Below are positions 9,358 to 18,435 of a DNA stretch of 64,000 nt, in pieces. Numbering within the stretch: the stretch's first letter is position 1; each line of letters opens with the position of its first letter. Made by a program: the position numbers and the translations under genes. The stretch covers positions 55,637 through 119,636 of the forward strand of contig JBBRNL010000010.1 in assembly GCA_038230335.1 (NCBI GenBank), written 5' to 3'. The notes below the pieces were generated by a model. It made no database searches, was not told the origin of the DNA, and was given only the letters and a program-made list of their open reading frames with translations. This stretch comes from JBBRDU01 sp038230335 (GTDB lineage: Bacteria > Verrucomicrobiota > Verrucomicrobiia > Chthoniobacterales > UBA10450).

Positions 9358-10149
9358 ATGGTCCGCAAATCCGCCTTTCCCGGCAAAACAGGGCATCGCC
9401 TAAGAACGTCGTTCTGCTTCGCTTTCGCTATTTGCACATTTGCGGCAGCGGACCTGCAAGCGCAAGGCGGTCCCCCGATGATTACCGATGATCCCGGAAC
9501 GCCAGGAAACGGACGTTTTGAGATCAACATCGCAGCCACGCTGACGGGACGACCGCATGAGCAATCGTGGGGCTTGCCGGCATTGGACTTGAATTACGGT
9601 CTGGGCGAGCGAATCCAGCTCACCCTCCAAACAGCTTTGGTGATTTTGAAGCGCAGCGATCATGGAGCGATCGGCGGTTTGGGCAATGCCGAGGCTGCGG
9701 TAAAGTGGCGATTTTTGGATGAGGCGACGAGTGGCTTCTCCGTTTCCACATTTCCGCGCGTCATATTTAATGTGGTGCAGTCATCGGTGCGTCGCGGGTT
9801 GGCCGACGATGGCACGCGCGCGCAGTGTCCCGTGCAAGTGGCGCGGAAATTCGGTGCCTTCGATATCGATTTTGAATTCGGCCCCGTGCTGCGCTCGGTC
9901 GGTCGCAGTGAATGGCTTTACGGCATTGTGGGTGGTGTTGAGGTCACTAAAACAACTGAATGTATGGCCGAGCTGCACGGCACCGCACGGACGAGCTTCG
10001 CGCAAGATGTCTTAACGGTGAACGTGGGGATTCGGCAGAAACTCAGCGATGGATGCCTGCTCATCGCGTCTCTCGGGCACGATGTGCGGTCGCCGGATGG
10101 CGAGCCCCTTGAGCTCCTTGGATACTGCGGTGTGCAGATCGTCTTCTGA
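9358..10149 (+). CDS. Secreted/outer-membrane transporter-like protein (hypothetical)
   Basis: The ATG at 9358 (263 aa) is chosen because it directly precedes a signal peptide (LRTSFCFAFAICTFAAADLQAQGG); an upstream in-frame ATG would run through the gap. The mature N-terminus PPMITDDPGTPGNGRFEIN is a hallmark of a family of predicted outer-membrane barrels often filed as 'transporter' or MetA-pathway-type proteins. Alternating strands follow (LNYGLGERIQLTLQTALVI; AAVKWRFLDEATSGFSVSTF) and the end is CGVQIVF, compatible with a barrel C-terminus. Function is unknown. A frameshifted fragment of a similar barrel family lies downstream on the opposite strand. Confidence 0.7.
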   Translation: MVRKSAFPGKTGHRLRTSFCFAFAICTFAAADLQAQGGPPMITDDPGTPGNGRFEINIAATLTGRPHEQSWGLPALDLNYGLGERIQLTLQTALVILKRSDHGAIGGLGNAEAAVKWRFLDEATSGFSVSTFPRVIFNVVQSSVRRGLADDGTRAQCPVQVARKFGAFDIDFEFGPVLRSVGRSEWLYGIVGGVEVTKTTECMAELHGTARTSFAQDVLTVNVGIRQKLSDGCLLIASLGHDVRSPDGEPLELLGYCGVQIVF

Positions 10150-10196
10150 GATCGACAGCATCGAACGAAAAAGATCGTCGCGCCTTTCTTAGCTCG

Positions 10197-10525
10197 TTAG
10201 TCGCCGGTAAAGGTCCATTCCCAGGCCAAAACGAAGGTTTGGGCGAAATTGTATTCCAACAAAAATGGAAATCGTAATGGGATTGGTCTTTGCCGGTCTC
10301 AAACTCGATCCCGGATCCGACCGTGAGTGGCGGCCATGGATCCCATGTCGCTGACGGCGCCTGTCGCGTCCTAAGGATTTGCCCAGCCGCAGGTAATCCC
10401 GTTACCAGGACAACGGCCACTATCGCCAGTCGTCCGAGAGTCGCCGGCAGGCGAAACGAACCACCCTCCCCACACCGGGAGTGATCCGGCAGTCTGACTC
10501 CCCTCAGGCCAGCGCAAATGGTCAC
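10197..10525 (-). pseudogene. Frameshifted, truncated outer-membrane barrel gene
   Basis: Minus-strand reading starts with a hydrophobic signal-like stretch (LGRLAIVAVVLVTGLPAAGQ), then WDPWPPLTVGSGIEFETGKD and QSHYDFHF, a characteristic N-terminal motif of predicted outer-membrane 'transporter' barrels. At that point the frame breaks: the continuation in the neighbouring frame reads LLEYNFAQTFVLAWEWTFTG and then TAA at 10199-10197. The family normally continues for 200 or more residues, so this is truncated as well as frameshifted. A sequencing error could explain the frame change but not the missing barrel. The original start codon is uncertain. Confidence 0.5.
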
Positions 10526-10539
10526 ACGGCTCTAATCAG

Positions 10540-11322
10540 TTAGGGCCGTGTGATCGAGACCAGCGTCTCCAGTTCGCCCTTGCCCGTCTTGGCTTGAACG
10601 ACGCCGACACCTTTCGCGTACCACTTGTATTCATTGCCGGACTCCAACATCGACCAGTCTTTGGTCTTTACACAATCCTTGAATGAGCCCGCCGGCACAG
10701 TGACCGATTCGTTCAGGGCTACGATTTGGCCCATGTCCTCTGCATTGTTAGGGGAATATTCCTGCCGGTAGGGCTTACCCGGCGTTAGGTCAGCCTGCAT
10801 GATGATTCCAGGCTGGCCGTTCACTCCACCTTCCCATGAACCCTTGGTGTCGGTTGCGCCACCTTCTTTGAATTCCTTGGTCGCTTCGCCGAAATACCAC
10901 ACCCTCCCCTGTTTATCCTGCGCGTACCAATCGCGCGTATCTTCCTTGATGCGGCCTTTCTCTTTAACCACATCATGGACGACTACGCACTTCACACCCA
11001 TGATCATTTTAGTCTCGTGTGTGACCGTGACTTCGTTTTCCGACGTCACCCCGCCGGCTTTCTCGACGTAATTCCAAACCGTACCAGGTACGAGCGGAAA
11101 ATAAGGATTGTCCACCGTCGATTGGAAATTGGCCGGATCGATCGCGGGTTTGTACGGCTCGGCCGCAAAGACGAACGTCGCTGCCACCACGGCGATCAGG
11201 AGGGAAAGCCAAGGCCCCTTTCTTCCAAGAATCGCTTGTGCTCGGGTTATTCGAAAAAAAACAATAGGGTCTGTCGGAGCTTCGTGGTGTCGTAAGTTTG
11301 TGATGTGCCTGGATATTTTCAT
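10540..11322 (-). CDS. Secreted hypothetical protein (parent of the 8842-9140 remnant)
   Basis: 260 aa. A membrane/signal segment (LSLLIAVVAATFVFAAEP) lies at about 39-56, further in than usual, so the true start may be downstream of the ATG at 11322, although no better ATG is evident. The mature part has repeated beta-rich segments: NPYFPLVPGTVWNYVEKAGG, then GVKCVVVHDVVKEKGRIKED, DWYAQDKQGRVWYFGE, and a C-terminal CVKTKDWSMLESGNEYKWYA. The pattern of a pre-quantified substrate such as NPYFPLxPGTxWxY is shared by many uncharacterised secreted actinobacterial and verrucomicrobial proteins. I cannot assign a function. A decayed duplicate is nearby. Confidence 0.75.
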   Translation of the reverse strand: MKISRHITNLRHHEAPTDPIVFFRITRAQAILGRKGPWLSLLIAVVAATFVFAAEPYKPAIDPANFQSTVDNPYFPLVPGTVWNYVEKAGGVTSENEVTVTHETKMIMGVKCVVVHDVVKEKGRIKEDTRDWYAQDKQGRVWYFGEATKEFKEGGATDTKGSWEGGVNGQPGIIMQADLTPGKPYRQEYSPNNAEDMGQIVALNESVTVPAGSFKDCVKTKDWSMLESGNEYKWYAKGVGVVQAKTGKGELETLVSITRP

Positions 11323-11484
11323 CTAAGGATACCTTTCTGGATTATTGGCTATGCCCGTCGGATCACACGCATGCCGCCCGGGCGCACATTATGGGATCAT
11401 TATGGAGCCAAGCTCTAGCGAAAATTATTGAGACAATTCGCTTTCCATTTCCGGTAAAGCTCGGCCCTGGCAGCGGCCTTTCAC

Positions 11485-11512
11485 TTGAGCGTTGAACGTT
11501 CGGCTTGAGCGA
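11485..11512. repeat. Short heptamer repeat, about three units
   Basis: TTGAGCG and TTGAACG are adjacent and followed by a degenerate unit and another TTGAGCG. The consensus is the same as the run at 8079. It sits in the 216-bp gap downstream of the Thr-Pro-linker gene. Confidence 0.45.
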
Positions 11513-11538
11513 ATGCCGTTCCCCCGGCGCATCAGTCA

Positions 11539-13479
11539 CTACGGCGCATTCACAATCGTCAGCGTCGCCTTCGCATGCCGTAACAACTTGTAACCGGCGC
11601 CGCTGCTCAGCGTCATGATCACCGTTTCATTCTTTTCCTTCACTTGATCCGCGATCGCGTGCAGATCGACCGACGCGGTAGATTGGCCAGCGCTGATCGT
11701 GATCTGACCAAAAATCCCGCTAAGCGTGTAATCACTTCCCTGTTGTGCCCTGCCACCCATCGAATAGCTCACCGTCACCGGTTGCGAGACAATGGCGGAG
11801 GCGGAAATGGTAAATGTCGCGTCACTTCCCTCCATGACCTGCCCTGTTGAAACTGTGACGGTGATCGTCGGACTCGCAGACGGCGAAGGGGTCGCTGTCG
11901 GCGTTACGGTCGGCGTCGGTGTAGCGGTCGGACTCGCGGACGGCGTAGGCGTCGGTGTCGGCGTAACCGTCGGCGATGGGGTCGGCGTCACAGTAGGAGT
12001 GGGCGTCGCAGTTGGCGTGGCTGTAGGAGTCGCCGTCGGCGTCGGCGTCACGGTGGGCGTGGGCGTCGGAGTCGACGCACTTCCCTGTACTGTCACAACG
12101 ACCGCATCATACGCCACCGCGTGAACCGCGTCGTCTGCGCTCAGTAAAAACGTGTACGAGCCGGCCTGACCGAACGTGACCATCGTGCTAGCCGAGTTGG
12201 AATTGGCGAAATTGACCGAGGCCGGGCCCGCATAGAGTCGCCATTGGATCGCTGCCGTCCCACTTAAATCACTGATCAAGCCGGTGAGTGTCGTGCTCAG
12301 CCCACTGACAGTCTGATCTGCCCCGGCATCGACCGTCGGCGCACCGGGCGACCGTGGTCCTTCGTTAGGCCCCGTCGTTTGGATCACTTCGAAATTGTTC
12401 ACGTCAATGGTGGAAAGATTATTGAAAGCCGTGGAAGAGAACCGGTCGTCCGGACAAACCGAAACGGAAAAGAATCCACCGTTATCCGCCACAATGGCGC
12501 CGTATTTCTTGAGCGCCTTTAAGACCGCCTTCTCTTCGGTGGTCCAGCCGCTCGGTATGACAAAACTCGCTTTCAAACGCATCCGCTGCCCCATCGCCGG
12601 ATAGTTGATGGAAGTGGCCGGAATGCTGGAGGCATAATGGTTCCCCGGATAAATATATTCGCGCCGCGATTTAGCTACGACCAGGCGCAGGGCGTGCTCC
12701 ACCATGCCGCGCTCACATTCATCGTAACGCACGAGCGCCGGAAACATGGGCAGCCCGGCGGCGTCGCCCGAAGTCCATCCGGCCGGGCGCAGCGCATTTG
12801 AATTCAAATCGAACTTCGCGCCGTTGGAGGCTTGCCAGCCGCTCTGGGTCAACTTCATCTGCCACGTTTCCCAAACCGAACCGGCCCCCGGCGAAACCAT
12901 CACGCCGTGGCGATCGCCTCCCGTGTTGTTCACGTCCATTTGCCACTGCTGTAGCGTCAAACCACCAGTGCCCACCGGCCACGTCTCGATCGGCATGTTC
13001 GATGGAATAGGGTAGTTCCCATTCGGAAAAGCACCGCCGTCCAGGTCAGACTCATCAGGATAATCAACAAACGGAATCGTCACCCGCGCCTGGGCCGCCG
13101 GCACGAGCACGTAATTCATCTCATAGAAAGGACGCAAGGTTTGCCGGCTCGACGCCAGATCAGCTTTCACCTGCGCGATCATCGCGGCCGAGTTGGCCAG
13201 GACGGGCCGGCGCGAGATGTCTTCGTTCCAGGCATTTGTCACCGGAAAGATCTGCATGGCGGACACGACTGCGTCGGCCTGTACGGTATTGAATAGAATG
13301 GGTGCGTTAACGGTGGGCGCAGGGCCCAGGATCCGGCCGTCGTGATTGATCCGCTCCGCCCGCGCCCCAGATGCGATGAGTAACGCGCCGATCAAGGCGA
13401 TCCATGGCGTCCATTTGACTGATATTCGATAGAGGAAGCTGTTCGCTTCCTTCCCCTGCCCGGAGTCTGTTGTCTTCAT
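11539..13479 (-). CDS. Large secreted protein with PKD-like, Thr-Pro linker and Calx-beta domains
   Basis: 646 aa. A signal segment lies at about 24-41 (PWIALIGALLIASGARA). Residues 42-375 form a catalytic-size domain I do not recognise, with ETWPVGTGGLTLQQWQ and a GMVEHALRLVVAKSRREYIYPG stretch. Residues 380-466 look like a PKD/Ig-like fold (VDAGADQTVSGLSTTLTG). Residues 469-538 are a low-complexity Thr-Pro/Val/Ala linker. Residues 540-646 are a Calx-beta domain (GSDATFTISA, GSDYTLSG, ITISAGQSTASVDL, KNETVIMTLS). This modular layout is typical of exported carbohydrate-binding or adhesive proteins. The linker is encoded by a tandem DNA repeat and its length probably varies. Confidence 0.8.
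   Translation of the reverse strand: MKTTDSGQGKEANSFLYRISVKWTPWIALIGALLIASGARAERINHDGRILGPAPTVNAPILFNTVQADAVVSAMQIFPVTNAWNEDISRRPVLANSAAMIAQVKADLASSRQTLRPFYEMNYVLVPAAQARVTIPFVDYPDESDLDGGAFPNGNYPIPSNMPIETWPVGTGGLTLQQWQMDVNNTGGDRHGVMVSPGAGSVWETWQMKLTQSGWQASNGAKFDLNSNALRPAGWTSGDAAGLPMFPALVRYDECERGMVEHALRLVVAKSRREYIYPGNHYASSIPATSINYPAMGQRMRLKASFVIPSGWTTEEKAVLKALKKYGAIVADNGGFFSVSVCPDDRFSSTAFNNLSTIDVNNFEVIQTTGPNEGPRSPGAPTVDAGADQTVSGLSTTLTGLISDLSGTAAIQWRLYAGPASVNFANSNSASTMVTFGQAGSYTFLLSADDAVHAVAYDAVVVTVQGSASTPTPTPTVTPTPTATPTATPTATPTPTVTPTPSPTVTPTPTPTPSASPTATPTPTVTPTATPSPSASPTITVTVSTGQVMEGSDATFTISASAIVSQPVTVSYSMGGRAQQGSDYTLSGIFGQITISAGQSTASVDLHAIADQVKEKNETVIMTLSSGAGYKLLRHAKATLTIVNAP
11866..12075. repeat. 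Coding tandem repeat for the Thr-Pro linker
   Basis: About 210 bp of short imperfect repeats, mostly GGCGTCGGTGTC-like on the plus strand, encoding about 70 residues of T-P, T-V/A and S-P units on the minus strand. All units stay in multiples of 3 or 6 bp, so slippage would change the linker length without breaking the frame. Confidence 0.85.
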
Positions 13480-13714
13480 AATATGTTTTCATGTGTTAGT
13501 GAAGACAGCAGTGCTATTTGCAGCAGCATTTACGCCATTCGCGTGGCATAATACGAATCGTCCCTCGAACCGGAAGGGGGCTACGGACGTCGCCGGTTGA
13601 ACTCCGAGATGCGCAACTTCCCGCGCGGGTCCCAAAGTCTCCTGCTGCACGAAAAAAGAGCGGATCTATCGGAACAGATAAAACCGCGAACACGCATAAA
13701 ACCGAATAGGTAGT

Positions 13715-13894
13715 ATGAGCTCAAGCAGCGAAGATAAAATCAAGGGCACAGCTAAAGAAGCGGTGGGCAAAGTGAAAGAGGAGACCGGAAAGGCCATCGG
13801 CAATCCAAATTTGCGCGACCGCGGGACGGCGGAAAAAATCGCCGGTACCGTGCAACGGAAGGTCGGCGACGTGAAAAAGGTCTTCGGCAAATAG
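13715..13894 (+). CDS. CsbD family stress-response protein
   Basis: 59 aa: MSSSSEDKIKGTAKEAVGKV, then KEETGKAIGNPNLRDRGTAE and KIAGTVQRKVGDVKKVFGK, then TAG. The paired GxAKExVGKVKExxG / AExxxGxxQxKxGDxKK layout is the full CsbD signature at the normal size (about 60 aa). CsbD-like proteins are small, very charged and abundant in stress or stationary phase (SigB-controlled in Bacillus); the molecular role is unclear. It stands alone, with opposite-strand genes on both sides. No strong Shine-Dalgarno is visible (GGTAGT precedes the ATG). Confidence 0.9.
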   Translation: MSSSSEDKIKGTAKEAVGKVKEETGKAIGNPNLRDRGTAEKIAGTVQRKVGDVKKVFGK

Positions 13895-13911
13895 CCGTCA
13901 GCGGTTCGCAG

Positions 13912-14220
13912 CTATCCAACGGCGCCGACGCGTGCTGGTTCCATCGTTCTATCACGCGGAAAGCGGGTGGCCGATCTGGCGCGAGCCTTGGCCGCCTCCG
14001 TTTGTCGATTTCGGGCTGGCGCGTTCGTGACGAGCGAGCTGAGTAGTTGCTGGGCGATCTGCGTGACGCTCTCGACCGCTCGATCGAAAGCAATTTCATT
14101 CGCTTTGGCAGGTTTGGTAAAGCCACTCAATTTCCTCACGAATTGCAAGGAAGAGGCTCGGATTTCTTCCGCCGTCGCCGGTGGTGCGAAGTTATGGAGG
14201 GTCTTGATGTTCCGACACAT
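13912..14220 (-). CDS. DUF2277 family protein
   Basis: 102 aa. The start MCRNIKTLHNFAPPATAEEI and the following RASSLQFVRKLSGFTKPA are the near-invariant opening of DUF2277, small proteins of about 85-100 aa found in many soil bacteria. AFDRAVESV and LLSSLVTNAPARNR continue the family, and the last 20 residues are a variable basic tail. The two Cys/His residues near the N-terminus are family features, but no biochemical role is known to me. It converges with csbD (17 bp apart), so the two may share a transcription end. Confidence 0.88.
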   Translation of the reverse strand: MCRNIKTLHNFAPPATAEEIRASSLQFVRKLSGFTKPAKANEIAFDRAVESVTQIAQQLLSSLVTNAPARNRQTEAAKARARSATRFPRDRTMEPARVGAVG

Positions 14221-14346
14221 CCCCCATTATTCGGTCGAGACTCACTTCCTTCAAGCGTTCCCTTGCGGGATCCAACAAGATCCTTTTAGACAGATTGAAT
14301 GAGCGTCGTCCAATGCCCGTCAAATATTGGCAATCAAAAATTCATC

Positions 14347-14775
14347 ATGAACAAAAATATTTTTGCAGCCGCACTTACCGGCATCACCCTTCTCGGCTTC
14401 AGCCATCTCGCATCGGCTCACGAAGAAGATGAGAACAACACCCGCCCGGACTATCAGAGACAGGATGATCCCCGCTACGACGGTCAGCCGTCGTCCAACC
14501 ACGGGGGTGGCTTGAGCTACGAGGTCGATCACCTCAACCGGATGAGCGAGCATGTGCAGCGCGAATTACGCCGTTACGGGGCCGATCGGCATATTTCCAG
14601 CGAATACCAACACATTCGCAGGGAGACCTGGCAATTAAACAACCAGTTTCGTCGCGGAGAACAATTCTACAATCGCCGACGCCTACGTTCCCAAATCGAA
14701 CACATTCACAACGAGTTGCACCATATCGAACAGGAACTGCACGTCCGGGCCAACGATTTGTATCAGTGGCGTTAA
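14347..14775 (+). CDS. Secreted His/Arg-rich hypothetical protein
   Basis: The ATG at 14347 begins a signal peptide (MNKNIFAAALTGITLLGFSH, cut after ASA); an upstream ATG at 14299 would only add a non-hydrophobic extension. The mature part (about 120 aa) is hydrophilic and helical, rich in His, Arg, Gln and Glu (EVDHLNRMSEHVQRELRRYG; LRSQIEHIHNELHHIEQELH), with a clear heptad pattern suggesting a coiled coil. His clusters may bind metal. No family recognised. The following 280 bp up to 15055 contains no gene or clear signal that I can see. Confidence 0.7.
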   Translation: MNKNIFAAALTGITLLGFSHLASAHEEDENNTRPDYQRQDDPRYDGQPSSNHGGGLSYEVDHLNRMSEHVQRELRRYGADRHISSEYQHIRRETWQLNNQFRRGEQFYNRRRLRSQIEHIHNELHHIEQELHVRANDLYQWR

Positions 14776-15055
14776 CTCTAGACCGCCGGCCCTACGGTTC
14801 TGGCAGCCGGAAGAAAAGTAACGCGGCTTAGACAACTGAACTCGTCAGGGGGGGGAAACTTCCGCAGCAAGCTCACCGGACAAGGTGCAATTCATTCGCG
14901 ATCGTAATCATCGAGGACTCTCCTTCGGTTTTTGATTAGAGACAATCGGGTCGTAATTCCGTCGATTACATGCGATGCTCTCGCTCGCTTTGAACGCACT
15001 TCGCGTTCGGGTGATCTATAGCTAGCCCGGCGCTCCGAAGACCAGTACCCGATTA

Positions 15056-17752
15056 ATGAACCAGCGTAGCGCGACAGCCTGGCCGATAATCATCGCGTGC
15101 GTTGCCTTTCTCATAATTTTCGGCCGACCCTCTCTCTCGCAGGCGCAGTCCGCCCGACCCGGGTGGGGCTCTACTCCTTACCCAGGCGGCGTGACTTTTC
15201 GGGTCTGGGCTCCCAACGCATCGACGGTTCGGGTCGCGGGCCAGTTTAACGGATGGTCGTCAACCGCTAACTCACTCATCGCGGAGGGCGCCACGGGCGT
15301 CTGGTCAGTCGACGTGCCGACTGCGCAGATCGGCCAGAACTATAAATACGTGATCAATGGTGCGACACCGTGGAGGCGTGACCCCAGAAATCGCAAGACC
15401 TCTGGAAGCAATTCCGTCATTTATGACTCGAACGCTTTCTCCTGGGCGGGCGACACTTTTTCTCCACCGGCCTTGAAGGACGCCGTCATTTACGAACTAC
15501 ACGTGGGAACATTCTACGATCCCAATCCGTTTGATTCCTCACCCGGCACTTTTTGGGATGCGATCAACAAACTCGATTATCTAAAGGGTTTGGGGATCAA
15601 CGTGATTGAGGTCATGCCCGTAGCGGAATTCTCCGGCGAAAGCAGCTGGGGCTACAACCCATCGGATCCTTATGCGGTAGAGAATTTTGGCTATGGCGGG
15701 CCGGATGCGTTCAAGACATTCGTGAAAGCTTGCCACCAGCGTGGCTTGGCCGTGCTCTTGGATACAATTCACAACCACTACGGGCCAACCGATCTCGATT
15801 TGTATGAGTTTGATTTCTGGAGCGGCGGCGGCAACGGCGGTGGTATCTATTTTTATCAGCCCGACGGACTCTGCTGTACGATCTTCGGCCGCCGGCCTAA
15901 CTATAGCCGGCCCCAGGTGCGCAATTACATCAGGGATAACTTCCGCATGTGGCTGGATGAATATCACGTCGACGGTTTTCGCTGGGATACGCCTTACGTC
16001 ATGATGCACTACAACGGCGACGTCTACATTCCCGAAGCGGAATCGTTGATCGAGGACATCAACAACATGATCAACACGCAATATTCCGGTAAAATCAACA
16101 TCTGCGAAGATTCCGGCTGGGTGCCCGGGTTTCACAGCGAATGGCGAGAGGATTTTCACGACGGTGTGACCTCTCAGCTCACCGTCACCGACGACACCCA
16201 GCGCGACATCAATTCGCTTTCTTCGCAGATCAGCGGCGGGGGCGCGGGACTTGGGCGCGTCATATTTACCGAATCACACGACACCACCGGTGATTTGAAT
16301 GGACACACTCGCTTGCCCGCGAATATCGATTCGGCCGATCCAACTAGCTTTTATGCGCGGAAGCGCTCCACCCTGGGAGCAGTTCTCGCGCTGACGTCAC
16401 CCGGTCTTCCCATGCTTCTCCAAGGCCAGGAGATGCTGGAAGAAAGGCCGTTCGGATCATCCAATGCCCTGGATTGGAACAAGGTGACCGTGCGAAGCGG
16501 ACTCGTTCAGCTTTATCATGATCTGATCCATCTCCGCCGAAATCTCGACGGCCTTTCCTCCGGACTGAAAGGCGTCAACGTAAGTGTCACCGCTCTCGAC
16601 AACACGAACAAGCTGATCGCTTACCGCCGCTGGAACACCGGTGCCATCGGTGACGACGCGCTCGTGGTCGTTAACGTTGCCAATGCCACGCGGACGGCCT
16701 TCCCGATACCCTTCCCCAAGAGCGGCACCTGGTACGTCCAGTGCAATAGCGATTGGATCAAATATGGTTCTGATTACATGAGTTTCGGCACGCGCGGGTC
16801 CGTCGTGGCCAGCGGGAATCCTGCTACGGCAAAGATCGATATTGGGAAATATAGCGCCCTCATTTTTTCCCAGATCCCGCCCGCGCAACCGGACGTAGAT
16901 GGTGACAATCTTCCTGACGTGTGGGAGACGACCCACGGCCTGAATCCTAACGACCCGTTCGACGCCACCCAGGATCCGGATAACGACGGCTACACAAATG
17001 GGCAGGAGTTCGCAAACGGGACGGATCCGCAGGTCTGGGATACACCCAGCTCTAGCTTTCTGACTATGACCATCGCCGGGACTTTCAATGGATGGAACCA
17101 GACTGCCAACAACATGCTCCTGATTCGACCGCGTATTTGGCGGACCGACATTACCCTGGCCAACCAGACCAATTCGCGATTCAAATTTGCCGCCAACGGA
17201 AATTGGTCGGTCAACTGGGGCGACAATGTCCAAACGAACGCGACGGTTCCGATTTCCGACTTCGCTGATGGCTCCGGCGCCAATATCGCGGCGAATGGCC
17301 CGCTCAACGGTATTTACCGATTCACATTTCACGAGGACACCGCTGCATACACCGTCGAAAAGATTACGACGAGCGATTCCGACGGCGATGGTTTGCCCGA
17401 CAATTGGGAGTTGGCCTACGGTTTTAATCCCAACAATTCCGGAGATGCCGCGGTCGACAGTGACGGCGACGGACTGACGAATGGGCAGGAATTCCAAGCC
17501 GGGACGAATCCGCGTGACCCTGCCAGCGCCCTGCGAATTACCTCGGCGACCACCCTTGGGAACAAGTTTGTCATTAGCTTTCCCTCGGTGACGGGAAAAC
17601 TCTACCGAGTCGATTATGTCGACCTCCTGTCGAACGCAACCTGGCAAACTCTCGTGACCAACATCGCCGGCACAGGCAGCCCAGTTCCGATCACTGACAC
17701 TCTCCCAGCCGGTGTGAGCCAGCGATTCTATCGGGTAACGCTTTTGCCGTAA
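15056..17752 (+). CDS. Secreted GH13 alpha-glucan-active enzyme with CBM48-like and type-3-repeat domains
   Basis: 898 aa. Signal/TM 8-24. A CBM48/E-set domain spans about 40-130 (GGVTFRVWAPNASTVRVAGQ, FNGWS). The GH13 barrel shows all four regions: DTIHNHYG (236-243), VDGFRWDTP (305-313, nucleophile D311), ICED (349-352, acid E351) and TESHDT (405-410, transition-state D409). SSWGYNPSDPYAVE resembles branching enzymes and malto-oligosyltrehalose trehalohydrolases. After the barrel come two thrombospondin-type-3/dockerin-like Ca-binding segments (DVDGDNLPDVWE and SDGDGLPDNWE, about 615-665 and 775-825) flanking a second E-set repeat (FNGWNQTANN, about 675-770). Action on starch, glycogen or maltodextrins outside the cytoplasm is likely; hydrolase versus transferase is undecided. 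Confidence 0.88.
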   Translation: MNQRSATAWPIIIACVAFLIIFGRPSLSQAQSARPGWGSTPYPGGVTFRVWAPNASTVRVAGQFNGWSSTANSLIAEGATGVWSVDVPTAQIGQNYKYVINGATPWRRDPRNRKTSGSNSVIYDSNAFSWAGDTFSPPALKDAVIYELHVGTFYDPNPFDSSPGTFWDAINKLDYLKGLGINVIEVMPVAEFSGESSWGYNPSDPYAVENFGYGGPDAFKTFVKACHQRGLAVLLDTIHNHYGPTDLDLYEFDFWSGGGNGGGIYFYQPDGLCCTIFGRRPNYSRPQVRNYIRDNFRMWLDEYHVDGFRWDTPYVMMHYNGDVYIPEAESLIEDINNMINTQYSGKINICEDSGWVPGFHSEWREDFHDGVTSQLTVTDDTQRDINSLSSQISGGGAGLGRVIFTESHDTTGDLNGHTRLPANIDSADPTSFYARKRSTLGAVLALTSPGLPMLLQGQEMLEERPFGSSNALDWNKVTVRSGLVQLYHDLIHLRRNLDGLSSGLKGVNVSVTALDNTNKLIAYRRWNTGAIGDDALVVVNVANATRTAFPIPFPKSGTWYVQCNSDWIKYGSDYMSFGTRGSVVASGNPATAKIDIGKYSALIFSQIPPAQPDVDGDNLPDVWETTHGLNPNDPFDATQDPDNDGYTNGQEFANGTDPQVWDTPSSSFLTMTIAGTFNGWNQTANNMLLIRPRIWRTDITLANQTNSRFKFAANGNWSVNWGDNVQTNATVPISDFADGSGANIAANGPLNGIYRFTFHEDTAAYTVEKITTSDSDGDGLPDNWELAYGFNPNNSGDAAVDSDGDGLTNGQEFQAGTNPRDPASALRITSATTLGNKFVISFPSVTGKLYRVDYVDLLSNATWQTLVTNIAGTGSPVPITDTLPAGVSQRFYRVTLLP

Positions 17753-17841
17753 CCTCGGCGCACGGTCTGGATCGTGGCTGGTAATCAGTAGCCTAACGAC
17801 AGCGTCAGAGATTTGCCGAGCTAAGAGCCTGCCGCGACGAT

Positions 17842-18384
17842 CTATCCTGTCGCGCCCGAGGGTTGCGAAAGTTCGGATTCCGTCTGGACATACAGCTTTA
17901 CCTCCGACGCTTCGGGCGTCAGGCGGGTCAATCGTTCGAAACGAAACCCGAGCTTGTCCAACAGCCTGGCCGAAGCGCCGTTATCTGGTGAACTGATGGC
18001 AACGATTCGTGGCAAATTAAAATGACGCTTTCCATGGAACAGGACGGCCGCGGCCGACTCAAAGGCGTATCCTTGTCCCACAAATCTTTGTAGAAACGCA
18101 AATCCAACATCCACATCTTCCAAAGTCTCCCGCTTGATCAGACCACAAATTCCGATGGGTTCTCCCGTCTGCGCGAGCGTGACCAGATACAAACCAAAAC
18201 CAAGACGCTGGTACATTTCACACGGACCTTTCTCGATGTAGTTCCGCGCATCTTCCAGCGTCTTCACGCCCTTGTCACCGATGTAGCGCAACCAGGATGG
18301 CTCATTCAAAAGCTCAAGAATGAACGGCGCGTCGTCGGCCGTAAGCCATCTGATCACGAGCCGTTCTGTTTCTAACACCCTCAC
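17842..18384 (-). CDS. GNAT family N-acetyltransferase (RimJ/RimL-like)
   Basis: 180 aa, normal family length. ETERLVIRWLTADDAPFILE is the standard RimJ-like N-terminus. PIGICGLIKRETLEDVDVGF holds the strand before the acetyl-CoA site, QRFVGQGYAFESAAAVLFHG the pyrophosphate-binding loop (Q/RxxGxG/A variant), and NGASARLLDKLGFRFE the C-terminal CoA-binding helix. It acetylates an amine of a protein N-terminus or small molecule; the acceptor cannot be told. It converges with the GH13 gene and lies 51 bp downstream of the alpha-hydroxyacid oxidase gene on the same strand, so it may share that transcript. Confidence 0.9.
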   Translation of the reverse strand: MRVLETERLVIRWLTADDAPFILELLNEPSWLRYIGDKGVKTLEDARNYIEKGPCEMYQRLGFGLYLVTLAQTGEPIGICGLIKRETLEDVDVGFAFLQRFVGQGYAFESAAAVLFHGKRHFNLPRIVAISSPDNGASARLLDKLGFRFERLTRLTPEASEVKLYVQTESELSQPSGATG

Positions 18385-18435
18385 TTCACGGCGATTTCCG
18401 CTGAACTACCTTCCCGGGCTTCATGTGTGAAATCT

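Noticed and set aside
11866..12075. CRISPR-like repeat
   Set aside because: Units are 6-12 bp, continuous without spacers and encode a Thr-Pro linker. No CRISPR array or cas gene is seen anywhere in the window.
16457..17647. 396-codon minus-strand frame inside the GH13 gene
   Set aside because: It is opposite a well-supported enzyme and Ca-binding repeats, has no recognisable protein features, and is a composition effect.
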